NCBI GenBank assembly: GCA_965644315.1
Contig: CBFFRQ010000034.1
Location: forward strand, 62,001-126,000
From: Caecitellus pseudoparvulus
Taxonomy: Eukaryota; Bigyra: Bicosoecida
Direction of reading: 5' to 3'
DNA: 64,000 nucleotides
The position numbers and the translations under genes are program-made. Under the pieces are notes generated by a model. The model ran no database searches and was not told the origin of the DNA. It was given only the letters and a program-made list of their open reading frames with translations. Below are positions 41,715-56,700 of the stretch, one piece after another. The first letter of the stretch is position 1, and every line of letters starts with the position of its first letter.

Positions 41715-44700
41715 TCAGGCGGATTTGCGAGCGGGCGGAGTGAGCAGGCCGCTGTCCTCCCCCAGCTCGTCGCCGCTGTGAGTCTCCCAGCAGCTGCTGT
41801 CGGAATCACTTGAGGCGCCGTCACGGGCGGCAGGTTCAGGCAAACTTGCCTTGGAAGCGCTCGCCGCCCCAGCAGCAGTGGCCGGTGCAATGGCGGAGTC
41901 AGCAGTTGGCGGGGAACTGTCTGGCGAGTCGGCCGGCAGGGCGGGAGTCCCTGACGCCTCAACTGCTTCGGCGACTTTGCCAGTGCCATCTGCCTCCGGC
42001 GACGACGCAACTTGGGCTATCGGGGCACTCACATCCGCGACCGGAGAGTCTGCGGGTGGACGTGCTCTGCCGGGTTCATCTCCCACAGGCACGCTCACCG
42101 CAGGAGGGTCGGCGGCTTCATCGCTGCCACCGCTGGACACGAGCAGCAGCGCCGAGCCGCTCTCGCCATGTGCCTGACTTGGGTCCGGTTGCCCCCCTGC
42201 AGCGTACTGCTGCGAACGCGCTCGGCCGCTGCGCCACACCACCACCACCATGCCCAGCACCGCCACGAACAGCACCAGCACCACCAGGGACAAGCCAGCG
42301 TACTGACCCCCCTGCGCCGCCTCTTCATCGCGCACCTGGCCGGCGCCGTCAGTGGCCTCCGAGGTAGGAGGCACGACCTCTACTTGCACACTCACATTCG
42401 ATGCGTGGCCGTGGGCATCAGTGGCAGTCAGTACGAACACACTGCGCCCCAACCGGGCACCAGACACGGCGAGAACACCGTGTCGCGAACCCGGCAAACC
42501 CACCGCGGCACTGGCGTCAGGTGGAGCACTCCATACGAGTTCAGGTCGTGGCTGGGCGTCCTCAAAGTCGCGCGAGTCTCGCCCAGACAAAGCAAGCGTA
42601 CCGCCAAGCGGCAGTTGCGCAGAGTACCCCAGCGGTCCCAGAACAAGAGACCCCGCACCATCCCCGAGCCCCGTGACGTTCACCTTGGGCGGGGCATCCA
42701 CTGTGATGCGCAGGCGAGTAGAGAGCAGCACTCGCGTGCTCGATTGCGACGCCGTGCCGACCACACCCAGGAGCAGGGCTCGCGGCGACACGAGTGCGAC
42801 CAGGGTGGCCTTCAAGGTATACACACCCGGCCCAGGCACGCTGTTCAGCTGCAGAGGCGGGAACGACACCGTCCCAGTGCCAGCTGCCACCCGTGGTTGT
42901 GGCATGGGAGGTGTCACATCCACGCTGAGGCAGGCATCCGGGGCGTGTGGCCACGCGGCTGCCACTGCCTCGGTTATCTCGCAAGAAACTGCTGCAGACA
43001 CCAGGCGCACAGAGGCGGACAGCACCGCGCCAAGGGCAGGCAGGTCCATCTGTGTACTGCCTCGCCACCCGCGCTGTAGATCCCAAGGCAGGGTCTGCCA
43101 CCCAGACACCGCAGGGACATTGGCCAGTACCCGGATGGAGGCTGTGGTCGCAGCGACCTCTCCGCTGTCGTCCGTGACGGTCAACTGCACCACGTACGTC
43201 CCGACGGGGAGAGAGGCATTGCTCTGCAGTGGCGTGTTGAGAGCCGTCGGCATTTGCAGCAGAGCGCTGGTGACCTCAGGCAGAGTCAGTTGCGAGGGAG
43301 GGGCAGACACCACACGCCACGCCGAACTCAACAGTGTGCCGTCTGGGTCGAACGAGGAAGAGCCACGCAGCACGGCCTGTGCGCCACTCCACAACAGCAC
43401 ATCCAAGGCATCCGCTTCGACCCGTGCCTGGGGCGGCAAGTTGAACGTCAGAAGGCGCTCGGCAACGCCCACACCCCCCAGCACATCCCGCACAGACACT
43501 CTGACAACCACGCTGGAAGTCGCGTTCAGGCCCACCACGGTGACTGTGTGGCCCACCGCGGGCCCCAGGCGCGCTGTGAAGCCGCCTCGAAGCAAGGAGT
43601 CAGCAACTGCTTGCACTGCCGGCACGCCAGCGTGCTCTTGCCACACCCCGCTGCCAAGCACGGGGACCATCGCAAATGTGTCGTCAGCGACGCCCCACTC
43701 CAAGTCAGCAATGCCCAGGGCTCGGACGGAGGCGACCAGAGCTGGGTGGATGGAGATGGGGATCTTGTACGCTGCACTCCACTCATACCCAGCAATGGCA
43801 TGCGAGTCTGAGGAGCGAGCAGCCGACACGTTCACTGACTGCTGCCCCCGAACCAGCGGAGCTGACTGCAGCCGAGCAAGGGGCTGGTCGTTCACAAACC
43901 ACTCAAGTGAGGTGCTGTGCGATGCCCCATGCTCATCAGTGGCGGTGACCCCGAGGGTGTACTCACCAGCACACGTCGCACGCACGACAGTGCGCACCGA
44001 TTCTGGCTGCAGGAGCAAGGCACGGCACACAACACCTGAAATGGGAGGCGGAGATCGCAGCACCTGCCAAACGAAGGTGAGCCCTTGGCGTTCCGGGTCA
44101 CTGCTGCTGCCCGCGGTGACCTCGCTTGACGTTTCGGATGGCCACTGCACCACTGGCTGCGCGATGCTCGCGCCTGCAGTGGGCTTGGCGTTCACACGCA
44201 GGATGACGGAGCGCGTGGACCAGGCGTCAAAGTCGTCCACCACGCGGTGGGTGACGTAGTACACGCCGGGGGTGATCACAGGCCCCACCACTGCCGTCTG
44301 ACCATCGCCTACCACCTGCAGCGGCACTGCGTCGCCCAGGGTCAAGTCACCATCCAGTCCGATACCCTGCACAGTCCACGAGCGCTGCGTGATGGTGCCA
44401 TCGGGGTCCACAGACGACGAACCGTCCAGGGTGATCGTGCCAGCTTGCCCTTCGTTCCAAGTGTACACGAGGAAGGAGCTGTTGAAGTCCTTGGCATTGG
44501 TGGTGAAGGCCGTGTGCCCCGCTGCCAGAGCGGCGTCCACCACCACAGCGCCAGCTCCCGCAGGGTCCATGGCCGACACAACTGTCGCGTTGGAGGCTGC
44601 TGTCACGGTCACTGCTGCCTGGGGGCGCAGCTGCTGGAACACGCCGAACTGCGTCAAGTGGCACACGTGCACGCTGTACTGGTTCAGCGCAGGGAACACC

Positions 44701-47700
44701 TCCTCGTACCGGTCCTCCCCTGTGCAGGTGTCCACAGCATTCATCCACTGCTCCGTCGCAGCCGACCAGAAGAACAGCTTCGGCACGCTGGCTTGCTGGG
44801 CCTCCAGGTCCTCGCCAACCTTGTAGAACATGGACACCAGGATGGGCTTGGCAAAGCGGTAGCCCTCCACTGGCTCCCCATCATCATCCAGCGCACGCAG
44901 GGAGAAGGAGTACTCCCCGAACTTGAAGTTGTCAGCCGGCGGCGGCGTCGCGTCGCCATCCACCAGGGATGGGTCGTCGTCGCCTTTCGTCGAGCCGGCC
45001 GTGAACCGCTGCCCTTCTCCCGCTGCACCTGGCGGCAGCTGCACAGCACCCATAGTTGTGGAAGGCACAGCTGCTTCCTCTTGCCCTTCGTAGTCAGTAC
45101 TGGGCGCAGTGTCGAAGCCCATGACCGTTTCCTCGTCAGGCTGTGCCTTGGCATCAGACTTCCCCACGATGAGTCCATCGGACGACGCCACCCCCGACAC
45201 GAGGCCCACTTGGTTGTGGGCTCGAATCCACGTGAACACTGGCGTGCCGGCCGACACATTCTGCAGCAGTGGGCGGCGCACGACCGAGCCGAATGTCTGC
45301 GGGCCGATGAGTTCCCACTGCAGCAGGTCAGGCACAGGCAACATGGACGCGTTGGGGTGCAGCCACTGCCCTTCGAGCAGCGTGGCCTCCAGCGCAAAGG
45401 CAGTGTCGGCCACGTCGTGGGTCGCGATGGCCCACTCGAAGTCAGCTACTTCCCCCTCAACATCCGAACCTGCCTCCCAGTTGTTCGTAAAGGCATCTGT
45501 GAGTGTTTGCTGGTCCAAGTCCGGACCAGACAGACCGTCCTTCACCCACAGCATGACAGGCGCAGTGCGGTCCACAAAGAAGCCGTCTGAACACGAGCTG
45601 TTGCTGGGCAGGCCTGCGCCGTTCACTGCCAGGACACAAGACACGATGTGGTCGCCCTGCTGCAGGTCCAGGCCGCTGATGGTGGTGTTGCGCCGCGTGC
45701 CCACTGAACGCCAGGGCACGCGCTCCACACCGTTGACGAGCACAGACACGAGGTAGTCAGCGATGGAGGACTCGTCGTCCTGGAAGCCCACCCACGACAC
45801 GACGGCAGAGGAGTTGTCCATGGTGAAGGCAATCTCGTCATCGCACAGATCACCGCAGGATTCAGAGTCCTCTGTGGAGTCCAGACTCAGGCCATCTGCC
45901 ACCTGCCCAGCTGCAGGAGGCGTCCAGTCCACACGGAAGATGTGGCTCACCGACATCGTGCTGGCGCCAGTCAAACTGATGGCCTTGATGTCCACCTGGT
46001 AGTCTGCTCCCAGCTCCAGGGGCAAGTCGCCCCACTGCCCGCTAAACACCGTCGTGCCTGCATCAGTGCACACGCGGTCGGTGCAGTCCATGCAGGTGGG
46101 GTCAGCGCCTCCGTGGGACGCAGTCGCAGCTGCAGGGCACGCCTTGCACTTGAAAGGCAGGGCGCCGCTTCGGTCGTGGGCCTTGGAGGTGCCTGGCGTG
46201 CACCAGGTCGCAGCGTACACCGCACCAGTGCTTGTGGCGCTCTCTGCCCAAGTGCTGGCATGCGGAGCGCCAGCCACCAGCAGCGGCCCTGAGTCACTGT
46301 CCATGAACGCCACAGCATGCCCAACATCCGAGGCGGGCCCAGACGGCACGCCTTCCAACGTTGCAGTCTTGATGGCATGGGGCCGCAAGACAGCCACCAC
46401 GCGGCACCAAGGCATGGCGTGGGTAGCATCGGCACTGCCAATGGCGGGAGCAGGAGCCTGCGGTGTGCCTGCTCGCTGCAAGTCCACCTTGAACAGCACA
46501 GCCGCGGACACGCCAGGCGCACCCACCGCCACCAGCAGTTCACCTGACGGGTCTTGCCGCACTGCGACGGAAGCACCCAGCTGGCCAGCGGCAGGGCCGG
46601 CGAAGCTGCACACCTCCACCCCACTGGACGCTTCAACCATGCGCACTGCACCGTTTCCAGATCCTGCACTAGCTGCGCCAAGCACCACAAGGCCTGCTGA
46701 CGATGCGGTGGCCGTCACATTGCTGGCGAGGTCTGCAGGGGTCAGGGCTGAAACGGAAACGTCGGGCACTGACACACCCGGAGCAGTGCCCTCTACCTGC
46801 CCAAGCTCGAGCACATGAAGCACTTGGCTGTCACCACGCACAAGCACACCGGCATGCTCCACTTGCTGAGCACCCAGAGCGCCACACTCGCCGTCCAGGC
46901 TCAGCGTGACGATGGCAACCGTTCCGTTGGGGCCAACTGCCATGACACTCGCCGTTGATCCCGCCACAGACAGGTGGCTCGGTTGCGGGCTGAATGCAGT
47001 GAAGGCGGCGCCTGTGGCGTTGGCTGCGTCAGCTGCAGCCACTGTGCACACGACTTCAGCAGCGAGGCGCCCCTGCTGCAACTCGAACAGGGTCACCTGG
47101 CCAGCCTGCACAGCAACAAGGCCGAGATCACCGGCCTGTCCTGTGAGCGCGGCCAGACTCGGCACGCTCTGCTCGCTCAAGGGAACGCGCGCAGCATCAG
47201 CGCCTTGCAGCAGAACGATCGCTCCACGCGCTGAAGCTGCCAGCACTCCATGCGACAATCCCACCAAGCCACTCCCTAGCGACTCAGTCTGCGTCGTTGG
47301 CTTCCAGGCCCAGTCAAAGGGCAGGTGCAGCGAGAGCAGCTCGTTGTAGGAGCTGCAGCATGCAGACCAGGCAGAAGCGTATGCTGGGCCAGTGACTTCC
47401 CACGGAGTCACCACTTGTGACGTGCTCTCGGTGGAGTTTGCGAGGCTGAAAAGAGTGGCGTTGGGCACGGGACCCTCCGTGGCATTCCCGTCTCGAACCG
47501 TGTTTGCCAGCTCTGTCGCGTTTCCGACGGGGCTGGTGTCAAAGACAGTCTCGTTGGTTGCCACGCTCGTGTTCAACAGTGTCACTGGAAGGTCCTCCAC
47601 TGGCAAGAAGACCCGCAGTTGCCACTCAAAGTGGCTGATGGGCGCTGCAGGCACTGCCCAGTCCACATCTGTTCCGTTGCCCGCCTGCACCTGTGTGCCG

Positions 47701-50700
47701 TCTTCGCGCTGGGCCCCGACACAGTCCGACGTATTGGGCAGCGCAAAGGCGGGGTCCACCACGGCAGTCCAGGTGGCAGCGAGGGAGTCCTCGAACGGCA
47801 TGTACTCCACATCCTGCAGCGGGTCAGCGCCCATGGACACGTTGCCGACACAGGGCTGGCCGTCGTCAATGGTGAAGCCGTCCGACAGCACCTCGGTGCA
47901 CAGCTTGGCAGGGTTGCAGGCGCGCACTGCAGCTCGGTAGCGCTTGGACACGTCAAAGGCGAGGCCGTCCACGAAGCCCTCCAGGGCGCTGCCCACGTCA
48001 GCCCACAGCGTCACTTGGTCCCTGTTCAGCCACTGCGCCGAGTCTTCCCCTGGCTGCTGCACCGACACCACAGGGTCAGTGCGGGATTCCGCGAACAGAG
48101 TCCACTCGTAGAACTCAATGCCGCTGTCAGAGTCCAGGAAGGGACTCCACCGCACTGTGACAGAGCTGGTTGCCGCGACAATGTAGTCCACGTCCACGCT
48201 GGAGGAGTTGCTGTTGGGCAGCTCCAGCACCTCGCCCTCGGCAGGTGGCGTGGCGTCCACCAGCGTGTGTGGAGATGCAGCGACCGACAACTTGCCTGAT
48301 GATGTGATGCCTGCCACGACGACGTGGTAGGAGCCTCCTTGGTGCAGGGGCAGTCCTGATGCAACAGCGACCAACTCTTCACCTGCCTGCACGCGGGTGA
48401 GCGGCAGCACGTCAAGCTCCGGCCATGGCTGCGCAGCACAGTCCATGATGGAGCTGGCAGCAGTGCAGGATGCGTCAAAGGATGCCAGCGCTGCGAGGGA
48501 ATCCAGACCTGCAGTGGAGACAACACCCCAGAAGTACCCAAGCATGTCTGCGTCAGGGTCAGCCCACGGCGTCCACCGGGCGCCCAGCACATGCAGCGAG
48601 GAGGAATGCAGCGAATGCTGCAGAGCAGTGAAGTTGGCGCTGTCCGAGGCGTTTGGCGACAGGAGCGGAGCTGGCACGTCAGATTGAGCAGCGACTTCAC
48701 CTGGCACAGGCGCCGACAGGTCCACCCGCAAGGCGCCACTGGACAGATCTGCAGTGAGACCTGCCCCGTTCTCCACTCGGAGAGTCACGTACACATCCAC
48801 AAAGGTGGGTTCGGCATTGTCCTGCAAGAAGCGCCGAAGCGAGGCAGGCACAGCCTCTGCATGGCCTTCCTGCACCAGACGCCGTCGGCGGTGCACAACG
48901 GTCAATGCCCTGCGCAGCGCAGTGTCGTGCTGGTCGCCCAGCTCAGTGGCCAGGAACGACCCGCGCTCAATGGCGTCGCGAGCCGTGTGGAACGGCAGGT
49001 GCACCCACTCCAGCACATCGCACTGGCCTGGCTCACTCCCAGCGCACCAAGACACGCCCACCACGCCACTGTGGGGGTCGCTCACACCCGCGAAGCGCAC
49101 TCGCACTCCTCTCAGGCTTGCCACTCGCACACTGCCGCCGTCGGCCAGCGTCTGCACCCAGTGGTCCGACACCATGTTCGTGGCATCCGAAGGCCAGCCT
49201 TGCATGGTCTGGGCGTCTGTCGTCGGCTCCAGGCGCACAGTCGGCGAGTCCAGGGAAGGAGCCGAGTCGTCCATGAGCCAGGAGCGCCCCGTGGAGGTGG
49301 ACGTCAGTCCTGCGCCGTCTGTGGCCCGCAGCACACACGCATACCGCATGCCGTTGGCCAGGTCCAGCCCAGCCACCTGAGCGTACCGTGCGGCACCAGC
49401 GCTGTACCACGTCGTGTTGCTACTGACAGTGCAGGCCTGCAGCGCATCGCCTGGGCAGATGGCCACCGAGTATGTCACTGGATGCGCCCCGACAGTGGAG
49501 TGCAGTGCTGGCCACATGCACACAACTCGGTTGCTCTGACTGTGGACCGCAGCTGGCTGCAGCTGGGCAAAGGGACTCTGCAGACGGAGCTGGGTGGCAT
49601 TGCTGCCCAGTTCCGGCACTGGGAACGGCAACACGTCGGGTGCCACTTCAGGGGGCGTCAGCGCAACTGTGGCGCCGTTCGACCACGCTGTAGACTTGGC
49701 TCCCTGAGGAGAAAGTGCAGTCACTGTCGCAAACAGGGTCTGCCCAGACCACGGATGCAGGTCCAGTCCAGTAACAGTCAGGCTTTCGACAGCCCCCGCA
49801 GCAACAGGGGCCTGGACGTCGCCCAGCCCTGGCGCCGTGCCCCACTGCACAGTGTACGCAATGTCCAGGTCAGCGTCGCCATCCACATGCTTCGCGGCCG
49901 TGTCTGCGGCAGTGAAGCCGCCCCAGCGGGCTGACAGGGTCGTCGCGCTGGTGTAGTACTGGGCATCCTCGAAGGCCACTCCGTCCTGCACGACGGCAGC
50001 TGCAGGCACCGGGCCAGCTGGCCGCACCAGCACTTCCGAGGCAGTGCTGGGCGTCTGCAGCCCAGCACCGTTCTCGCCGCGTACTGTGACAAAGGCAAAG
50101 GCTGCAGTGGAAAGTCCACGAGGCAAGGCTGACACATTCAGCTGTGCGTGCGAAAAGGTGTGCGAGTTCACGCTGGGGCCGAGGTTCACCCGGGGATACA
50201 CGTCACAGGCGCCAGGCACGGAGCCGACGCAGACATCGTACCCAGCAACACTGCTCTCGTCATCAGAGAAGCCATCCCACAGCACAGTCAGCGGTGCCCA
50301 CGTGGTGAGGGTCGCGCGCTCAACACCCATGGAGCGCAGGTACTCTCCTGCACCCGGTGTCTCCAGTGACGCGTTTGCATGCAGTGTACAAGAAGCAGGG
50401 TCCACCAACAGCTCACTCCAGTTGCCAGCACTGGCACTGACCATGTGGTCGCATGCAAATCGCAGTGCGTGAGGGACGACCGCCACTGTGCCCCCGCTAG
50501 GGGGTGTGTTGTCCACGACGAAGGAGGGGGAGGCGTGCACAGCCGAGACATGCCCCAGGCCATCCCGAGCCCGAACACGGGCGCTGTACGCGCTGCCAGC
50601 TTCAAACTCAAGGAGCTGAACAGAAATGGCCGTCTCCATGCCAACATCCAGCCACGGCAGGGGGCAGTCCTCCGCCTCTGCGCTGAAGTCGACGTCACTG

Positions 50701-53700
50701 CACACAGCCACTTCATGCCCCACAACACCGACACCTGGGCCGTCATCCGTGCTGAAGGCAATGCTGAGCGTCTCAGCTGAGGAAACTGCAGCAGTGCGCA
50801 CCCCCAGCGCTGTGTGGATGCTGGCCGACGTCTCAGAGCTCGTGGAGGTGGAGATGTCCGACACAGCGGGCGCCTGGGCATCCACACGGATGCCGTCCGA
50901 CGTCGCTGTGGCTTGCAGCCCCGCCCCGTCTGTGCCTGTGACAGACACAAACACCACTTGGCCATCTGCAATGCCCAAGCCAGCAGCTGCTGCTGACGTG
51001 GCAAGGCCCACTGAAGTCATGGGCAGCACATCACAGACGCCCTGGGCTGTGCCGATGCACCAGGCGTACTCGGCCATGGCCCCAGCCAGGTCGTCAAAGC
51101 CACTCCAAGCCGCTGCGATGCGGTCGCCCTGCGTTGTCCAGTCAACATCCTGCAGCTGCGCTGGAGTCAGGGTCAGCGCGTCACCTACAGCCACATGGCC
51201 TGGCAGATCCACCACGACCCCGGCAGTTGGCGCCAGGGAGTCCACAAAGCAGCCGTCAGAGTAAGCGGTGCTGCTCAGGCCTGCAGAGTTCTCGCCCGTC
51301 ACAGTCACGTAGAATGCGGACAAGGAGCGGGAGCCAGAGGCTGCACGTGCGGCATCATCAGCCTCCAGCGCGCTGGCGACGCCCTCTGCCACAGCCAGCT
51401 GCACGACTGTGCGCAAGCCTGTGCTAGTGCAAGGGACAATGTCATCCAGCCCAGGCGCGCTGCCTACACATGCGACATACTCCACCACAGGGCTCTCAGC
51501 GTCTTGCCACGGCGTCCAGTGAGCTGCGATGCTGCGCCACGAGCCCTGCACGCTGATGTCCGTGCTGACGCCAGAGGAAGACCCGGTCAAGTGCCCGGGC
51601 AGGCCGTCGGACACTGTCCCTGGTTCAGGCGGCGTCGTGTCCACGTGCAGCGGGGTGGAAGCAATGGTGCTGCTGTGCCCCACAGCATCTGTCGCCCTCA
51701 CGTACGCTGTGTAGGACACACCGCTCTGCAGAACGGTGCGAGGCAAGGCGAGAGATGAAGATGAAAGGAGTCCCCAGTCTTGCATGCAGCTTCGCTGCAA
51801 AGTAAGGCCACCGTCTTGGTTGCTGGTGAACTCCAGAGCGACTCGCCCTGCTCGAACAGCTGCACCACGTTTGATTGGCACGGTCTGGCACACAACTGCG
51901 TGAAGCGAAATGTTCCCAGCACTTGCATCAGTTGCCGATCCGGCCGTGGAAATGTCAAGGTGTGAGCCTGCGTCTGAAAGCTGCACGGTGAGCTGGCTGA
52001 CATCAGGAGGCGTTGTATCAACCTGCACGCAGGGTGCCTGAACCGCGCCACTTGTCGCTTGCAAAGAGTTCGATACAGTCAACTCGGCGCAGTACGTTCC
52101 ATCGCTGAGGGAAAGCCCCGAGACAGAAGCGCTTCCAGCAGACGCGAGAACGGTGATGCTGCCAACAGGTGCACTCGTTTCATCCACCCACTGAACTGAC
52201 ACGTCTGCTAGGGACGAGTGCGGCTCAAGAATCGTGGCCAGCTCCCAGCTTACGGCAAGGGCACTTGAGTCTGCCTGCACCCCAGCATTGACTCCTGCAG
52301 AGCTGCTACTGTAGACCTGCGCAGACGACACGTCGGGCGGCGACCGGTCGATTCGCAGGGGGTCTGAAGTTGCAGTCGTGTTCAGCCCAACGCCGTTCAC
52401 GACTGTGAGGGTGGCAAACAGCGCATCACCATCAGCGCCGACTCCAAAAGCTAAATCATGCTGCGCTGCCGAGCTCATGAGGGTCTTGGGCATGACGTTG
52501 TCTGAATCTGGGGCAGTGCCAATGTGAAGGAAGATGGCATGCACGTCACTTTCCTGGTCAGCGAAGCCCTCCCATGCAACAGCAAGATGGTTCGAAGCAG
52601 TTGCGAGCACAGGGTTGAACGTGGCGTCCGTCGTCCCTGCAGCCAGCACGCTCTCCCCGAAGAATACTCGGCCACTTATAGGGGGAGTTGAGTCGATGGT
52701 GAAGGCAACGCGCTCTTCGGATCGCAGGCCCGCGCCGTTCTCACAAGAAACCAGAGTGCTGACACTGGCCAAGCCCTGAGCCGCTCCCAAGCCAAGAGGG
52801 ATCGACAAAGTGCTGGACTTGTGCAATACCAACTGCTCTGATCCCAGCTGGGTTTGGTTCGCTGCCGTACCTGTGTGCAGGGAGCAGAAGGTCGGCGGGG
52901 TCTCGTCCTCCGCCACGGACAACTGCAACACAGCGGCAGACGCGTCCACGACAAAGGAATTCGCCAGGTCTGGGTTGCTGGAGTCCAGCACGGCGGTGTT
53001 CGTCAGGACCGGCGCAGTGGAATCATACGTTGCGCCGTCAGACAGGGCTACAACGCGCTCGCCCAGGGGGTTGCTGGTCACAACAGCTGCAAATACTTGG
53101 ACTCCCAGTGGGAATCCGGGACCCACCTGGTGAACTGCAAAGAGAGCATCATCCACGCTCTTGAGGTTTGTGACGGTGCAGTTGGGTTCCCCACTTGGAA
53201 GCAGTGCCACGGCGCGCGTGAGGCACCACTCGTACGTGAAGTCTCCAGTCTGGAAACGGCCATCTTGCGCAGCTCCCCATGTCAGGTGAACAAGGGTGTC
53301 ATGCAAGGCAGCAGTGTCAACTTCCTGCCCGGCTGGGCCGTCACTCACAGTCCCAGGCACGGTGACCGTTGTGCTGACTTTGCGTGGCCTGGAGCTGACG
53401 GGGGAAGTGGGCAGACCAACTCCGTTGGTGGCTGTGACAACTGCCCTCACTCGTGCACCGTCGAAGACTGTCACTGCTGGGCTTTCAGCCCGCAGAGCGC
53501 CCTGTGCGTCAACAGCAGCATCCACGGTTGCAATGACAACATCCGTCCCGGGCGGCACAGACTCTGCGTCCCACACAAACTGGACGCGGGCAGCAGCGAC
53601 ACCTGACTGTGCATCTGCGAAGGGCGTTGCTGCAACTGACAGTACAGCATCCGTTACGACGCCTGGCCACCCGCTCTGCGAGCTGAACCCAGTCGGGAAG

Positions 53701-56700
53701 GTGATGCGAGGGCGCAGCAGGCGTGCGCTGTCAGGAGAGACGACGGGTGGCGAAGTCTCCACAGCAACACCGTTGGAGCTGCGCTGACTGAGCAGGCCTG
53801 CGGTGTTGCGTACCTTGAATGTTGCGTAGTACGTGCCCTCTGGCAGGTCAGCGGAGGCTGTAAAGCTGCAGGTGAGCTGATCCTGACCAGCGGACAGAGC
53901 CAGGGGAATGACGGGTGAAGCGTCTGCTGCTCCAGGAGCAGTGCCGAAGAAGCACTCAACCGACTGGATCCCGGACTCGGAATCGATGGGGGCTTGCATG
54001 GTAGCGGCAAACTTCCGCACGCTGCGCTGAACGGCTGCATCGCCTCGAAGCGAAACCCCATCCACAACGGGCCCCAGCACGGGAGGCGTGAAGTCCACGA
54101 GAACGCCGTCGCTCCAGTGCACACTAGTAAGGCCTTGCCTGTTAGTTGCACGCACGGCAATCCTGTAATTCCCCGTGGTGAGCACTTCCACCGCTCCGCA
54201 CTCGGCACTTGGGCTGATGGACAACCAGCTTGCTGGTTGCGTCCAATGGCTGCCGTTCAAGCGAGAGAAGCCGAGTTCAACAGCAGTTATAGTGGAGGCG
54301 TCTTCACTGCAGCTCCAGCACACCCCCAGCAGGCCTTGCTGCGCCCACATATCAACGTCTTGCCCTGGCACGGGCCCGTCCGTCGGAGTCTGGCAGGTAG
54401 GGGGTGTCACGTCAACCGTGACTCCAGACGTCGCAATTTCTGTGCTCAAACCAGCCTTGTTAGTGGCCTTGAACTCGACCTTCAGCTGTGCTCCCTGTGA
54501 TGCAGGTGGCATGGGCAGTGTGATGCCAGCTGCTGGGTCCCCTTCAACTGCAGTCCACGCGGTCACTGGCGACACAGCGCCTCCAGCCAAGGTCTCAACC
54601 ACGCGGGCATCAACGCCAGCAATGTTTGTCTCGCCATCAACAAAGGATGCCGTGGCACTCAAGTGGGTGGCGTTGGAGGTGAACTGCACATCCTCAGCCC
54701 CTACTCCATCCCGTGGCTCGAACAGCGACAGGGGGGGCGTCGAGTCCACGATGACGCCGTCTGAGGTGCAGACGCCCACGCTGCCCGCACCATTCGTGAC
54801 AACGACCACCGTGTACAGCTTCTCACCAGAGGGCAGCAGCACCCCCTGCTCCATGAAGTGGGCAGCTTCCCGAGCACTGGCGGGAGCGTCTTGCAGAGGC
54901 AGGAAGTCATCTGCCCCTTGCAGACGCCCGATGCCGTACTGCACACGCGCGACGCCGGACTCGGGGTCGGTAGCCGACCACTGCAGCCAGGGAAGGAAGG
55001 AAGAGGTGAAGTCCTCGTCAACGCCCTTCACAGGGCCGTCCCATGCGAAACACGAGGGGGGCGTGGTGTCCACACTCACCGGCACGGTGGATACTGCGTG
55101 GGACATGCCGATGCCGTTCACGGCTCGCACGAGTCCGTACACTGTCTGCCCATGCGCCAGATCCAGCCCCACCATGGCGGCCTGGGTGGACAGCGTGCCG
55201 CGTGTGAAGAACACGATGTCAGCTGCTTCTGGCGTGGAGCCCAGCCCCACATCGTACCGCACAATGCCAGTCTGGTTGTCCGCGAAGCCCGCCCAGTGCA
55301 GGGTGAAGGTGGACGTGCTGGAGATGAAGGTGCCTGAGGCTGGTGCGGCACCTGCCAGACCCAGACGGGCCCAGGCAGCGCCATCCACAGGCCCCGTATC
55401 GTCGATGAAAATACCGTTGCTCCAGACACTGGTGGCCTGGCCTGCCTCGTCCACGGCCGTGACGCGCGTGAAATACGTCTGCTGTGGGGTGAGCGGGTCG
55501 TCTTGCAGGTCCAGCACCGTCCACTCTAGCAGCCCGACACTGTGGTCGGGCACGACGTCACAGGGGCCGTCCGCGGCGGTGGCAGCGCAGACACGGTAGT
55601 CCACGATGGAACTCTCCAAGTCCAGGAAGTTGGCCCAGCTGATGACCAGCACCTCCGTCATGCTCTGTGCGACAGCGTCTGCGGCGCCAGGCATGCCGTC
55701 CGTCACAATGCCCGGCAGGGGGGGGCGGGTGTCAATGAGGATCGTGCTGGGCACATCTACAATGCGCACCCCGCTGGCTTCGTTGTCACAGCGAATGTGC
55801 GCGTGCAGGGTGCCAGACTCAGGCAAGCTAGCGCCAGATACCGTGATCCAGTGTGTGCTAGATCGGGCCTGAGCTGCGGTTGGCAGTCGAGTTCGCAGCT
55901 GCAGTGCAGCAGACAGCGTGTCAGCGAATATACTCCCAAAGCCCGGGTGGTGCACGCGCGGAGGCAAGCTCACAGACCCATCGGCGTATTGGTTCGCCCC
56001 CACAGGTGCAGGTAGCTGGCCTGGGAACAGCACAGCATTGTCTACAATGTCTGTGCCGCGGTAGTATGTTCCGATAGATGCTCTACAGAGCAAGTTGGCA
56101 CTCTCCAGCTCCTCAGCGGTCCAAGTCAGAACCACCACATCGCTGCGGTCGACGACGGTGCGCCGACCGAAGGAGCTGTTTGTGAACAGTGCCAGGCCCT
56201 TGATATCCGGGGGTGTAGTGTCAATCGCGAAGCCAGGACTCCGGCTGGTTTGAGAGAGCTGGGCCGCGTTGATGCTTTGCACTGCGAAGCGATACTTGCC
56301 ACCTTGCAGCAAAGACTGGAAGGTAGGGAGAGAAGCTTCGTATGTCGTTGATGCTTGGGAGTTCGGAAGGGCGTAAACCGGCGTGACTCGCTCGCTTGTG
56401 GCGGCGTCCTCACCCCAAATGCGGTACTGAACAATGTCTGATTCGGCATCTGCTGCGGCCTGCCAAGTGCCGTGAAGCACGTTGGGCTCGTCCTGGAAGG
56501 TGAGCTGGAGAGAGGCAGCAGCCGGGTCAACGTTGGGAATGCCGCCTGCGCGGGAGTTGCCGTCTGCCACGGACGTGGAAGCTGGCGGGGTGGTGTCGAT
56601 GACGACGCCGGACGTGGACATCCAAGACACCAATCCTGCCAAGTTCGTGGCCTTGATCGTAGTGAAATAGCTGTGGCCGTGCTGTAGGGGCTGGGTCAAA

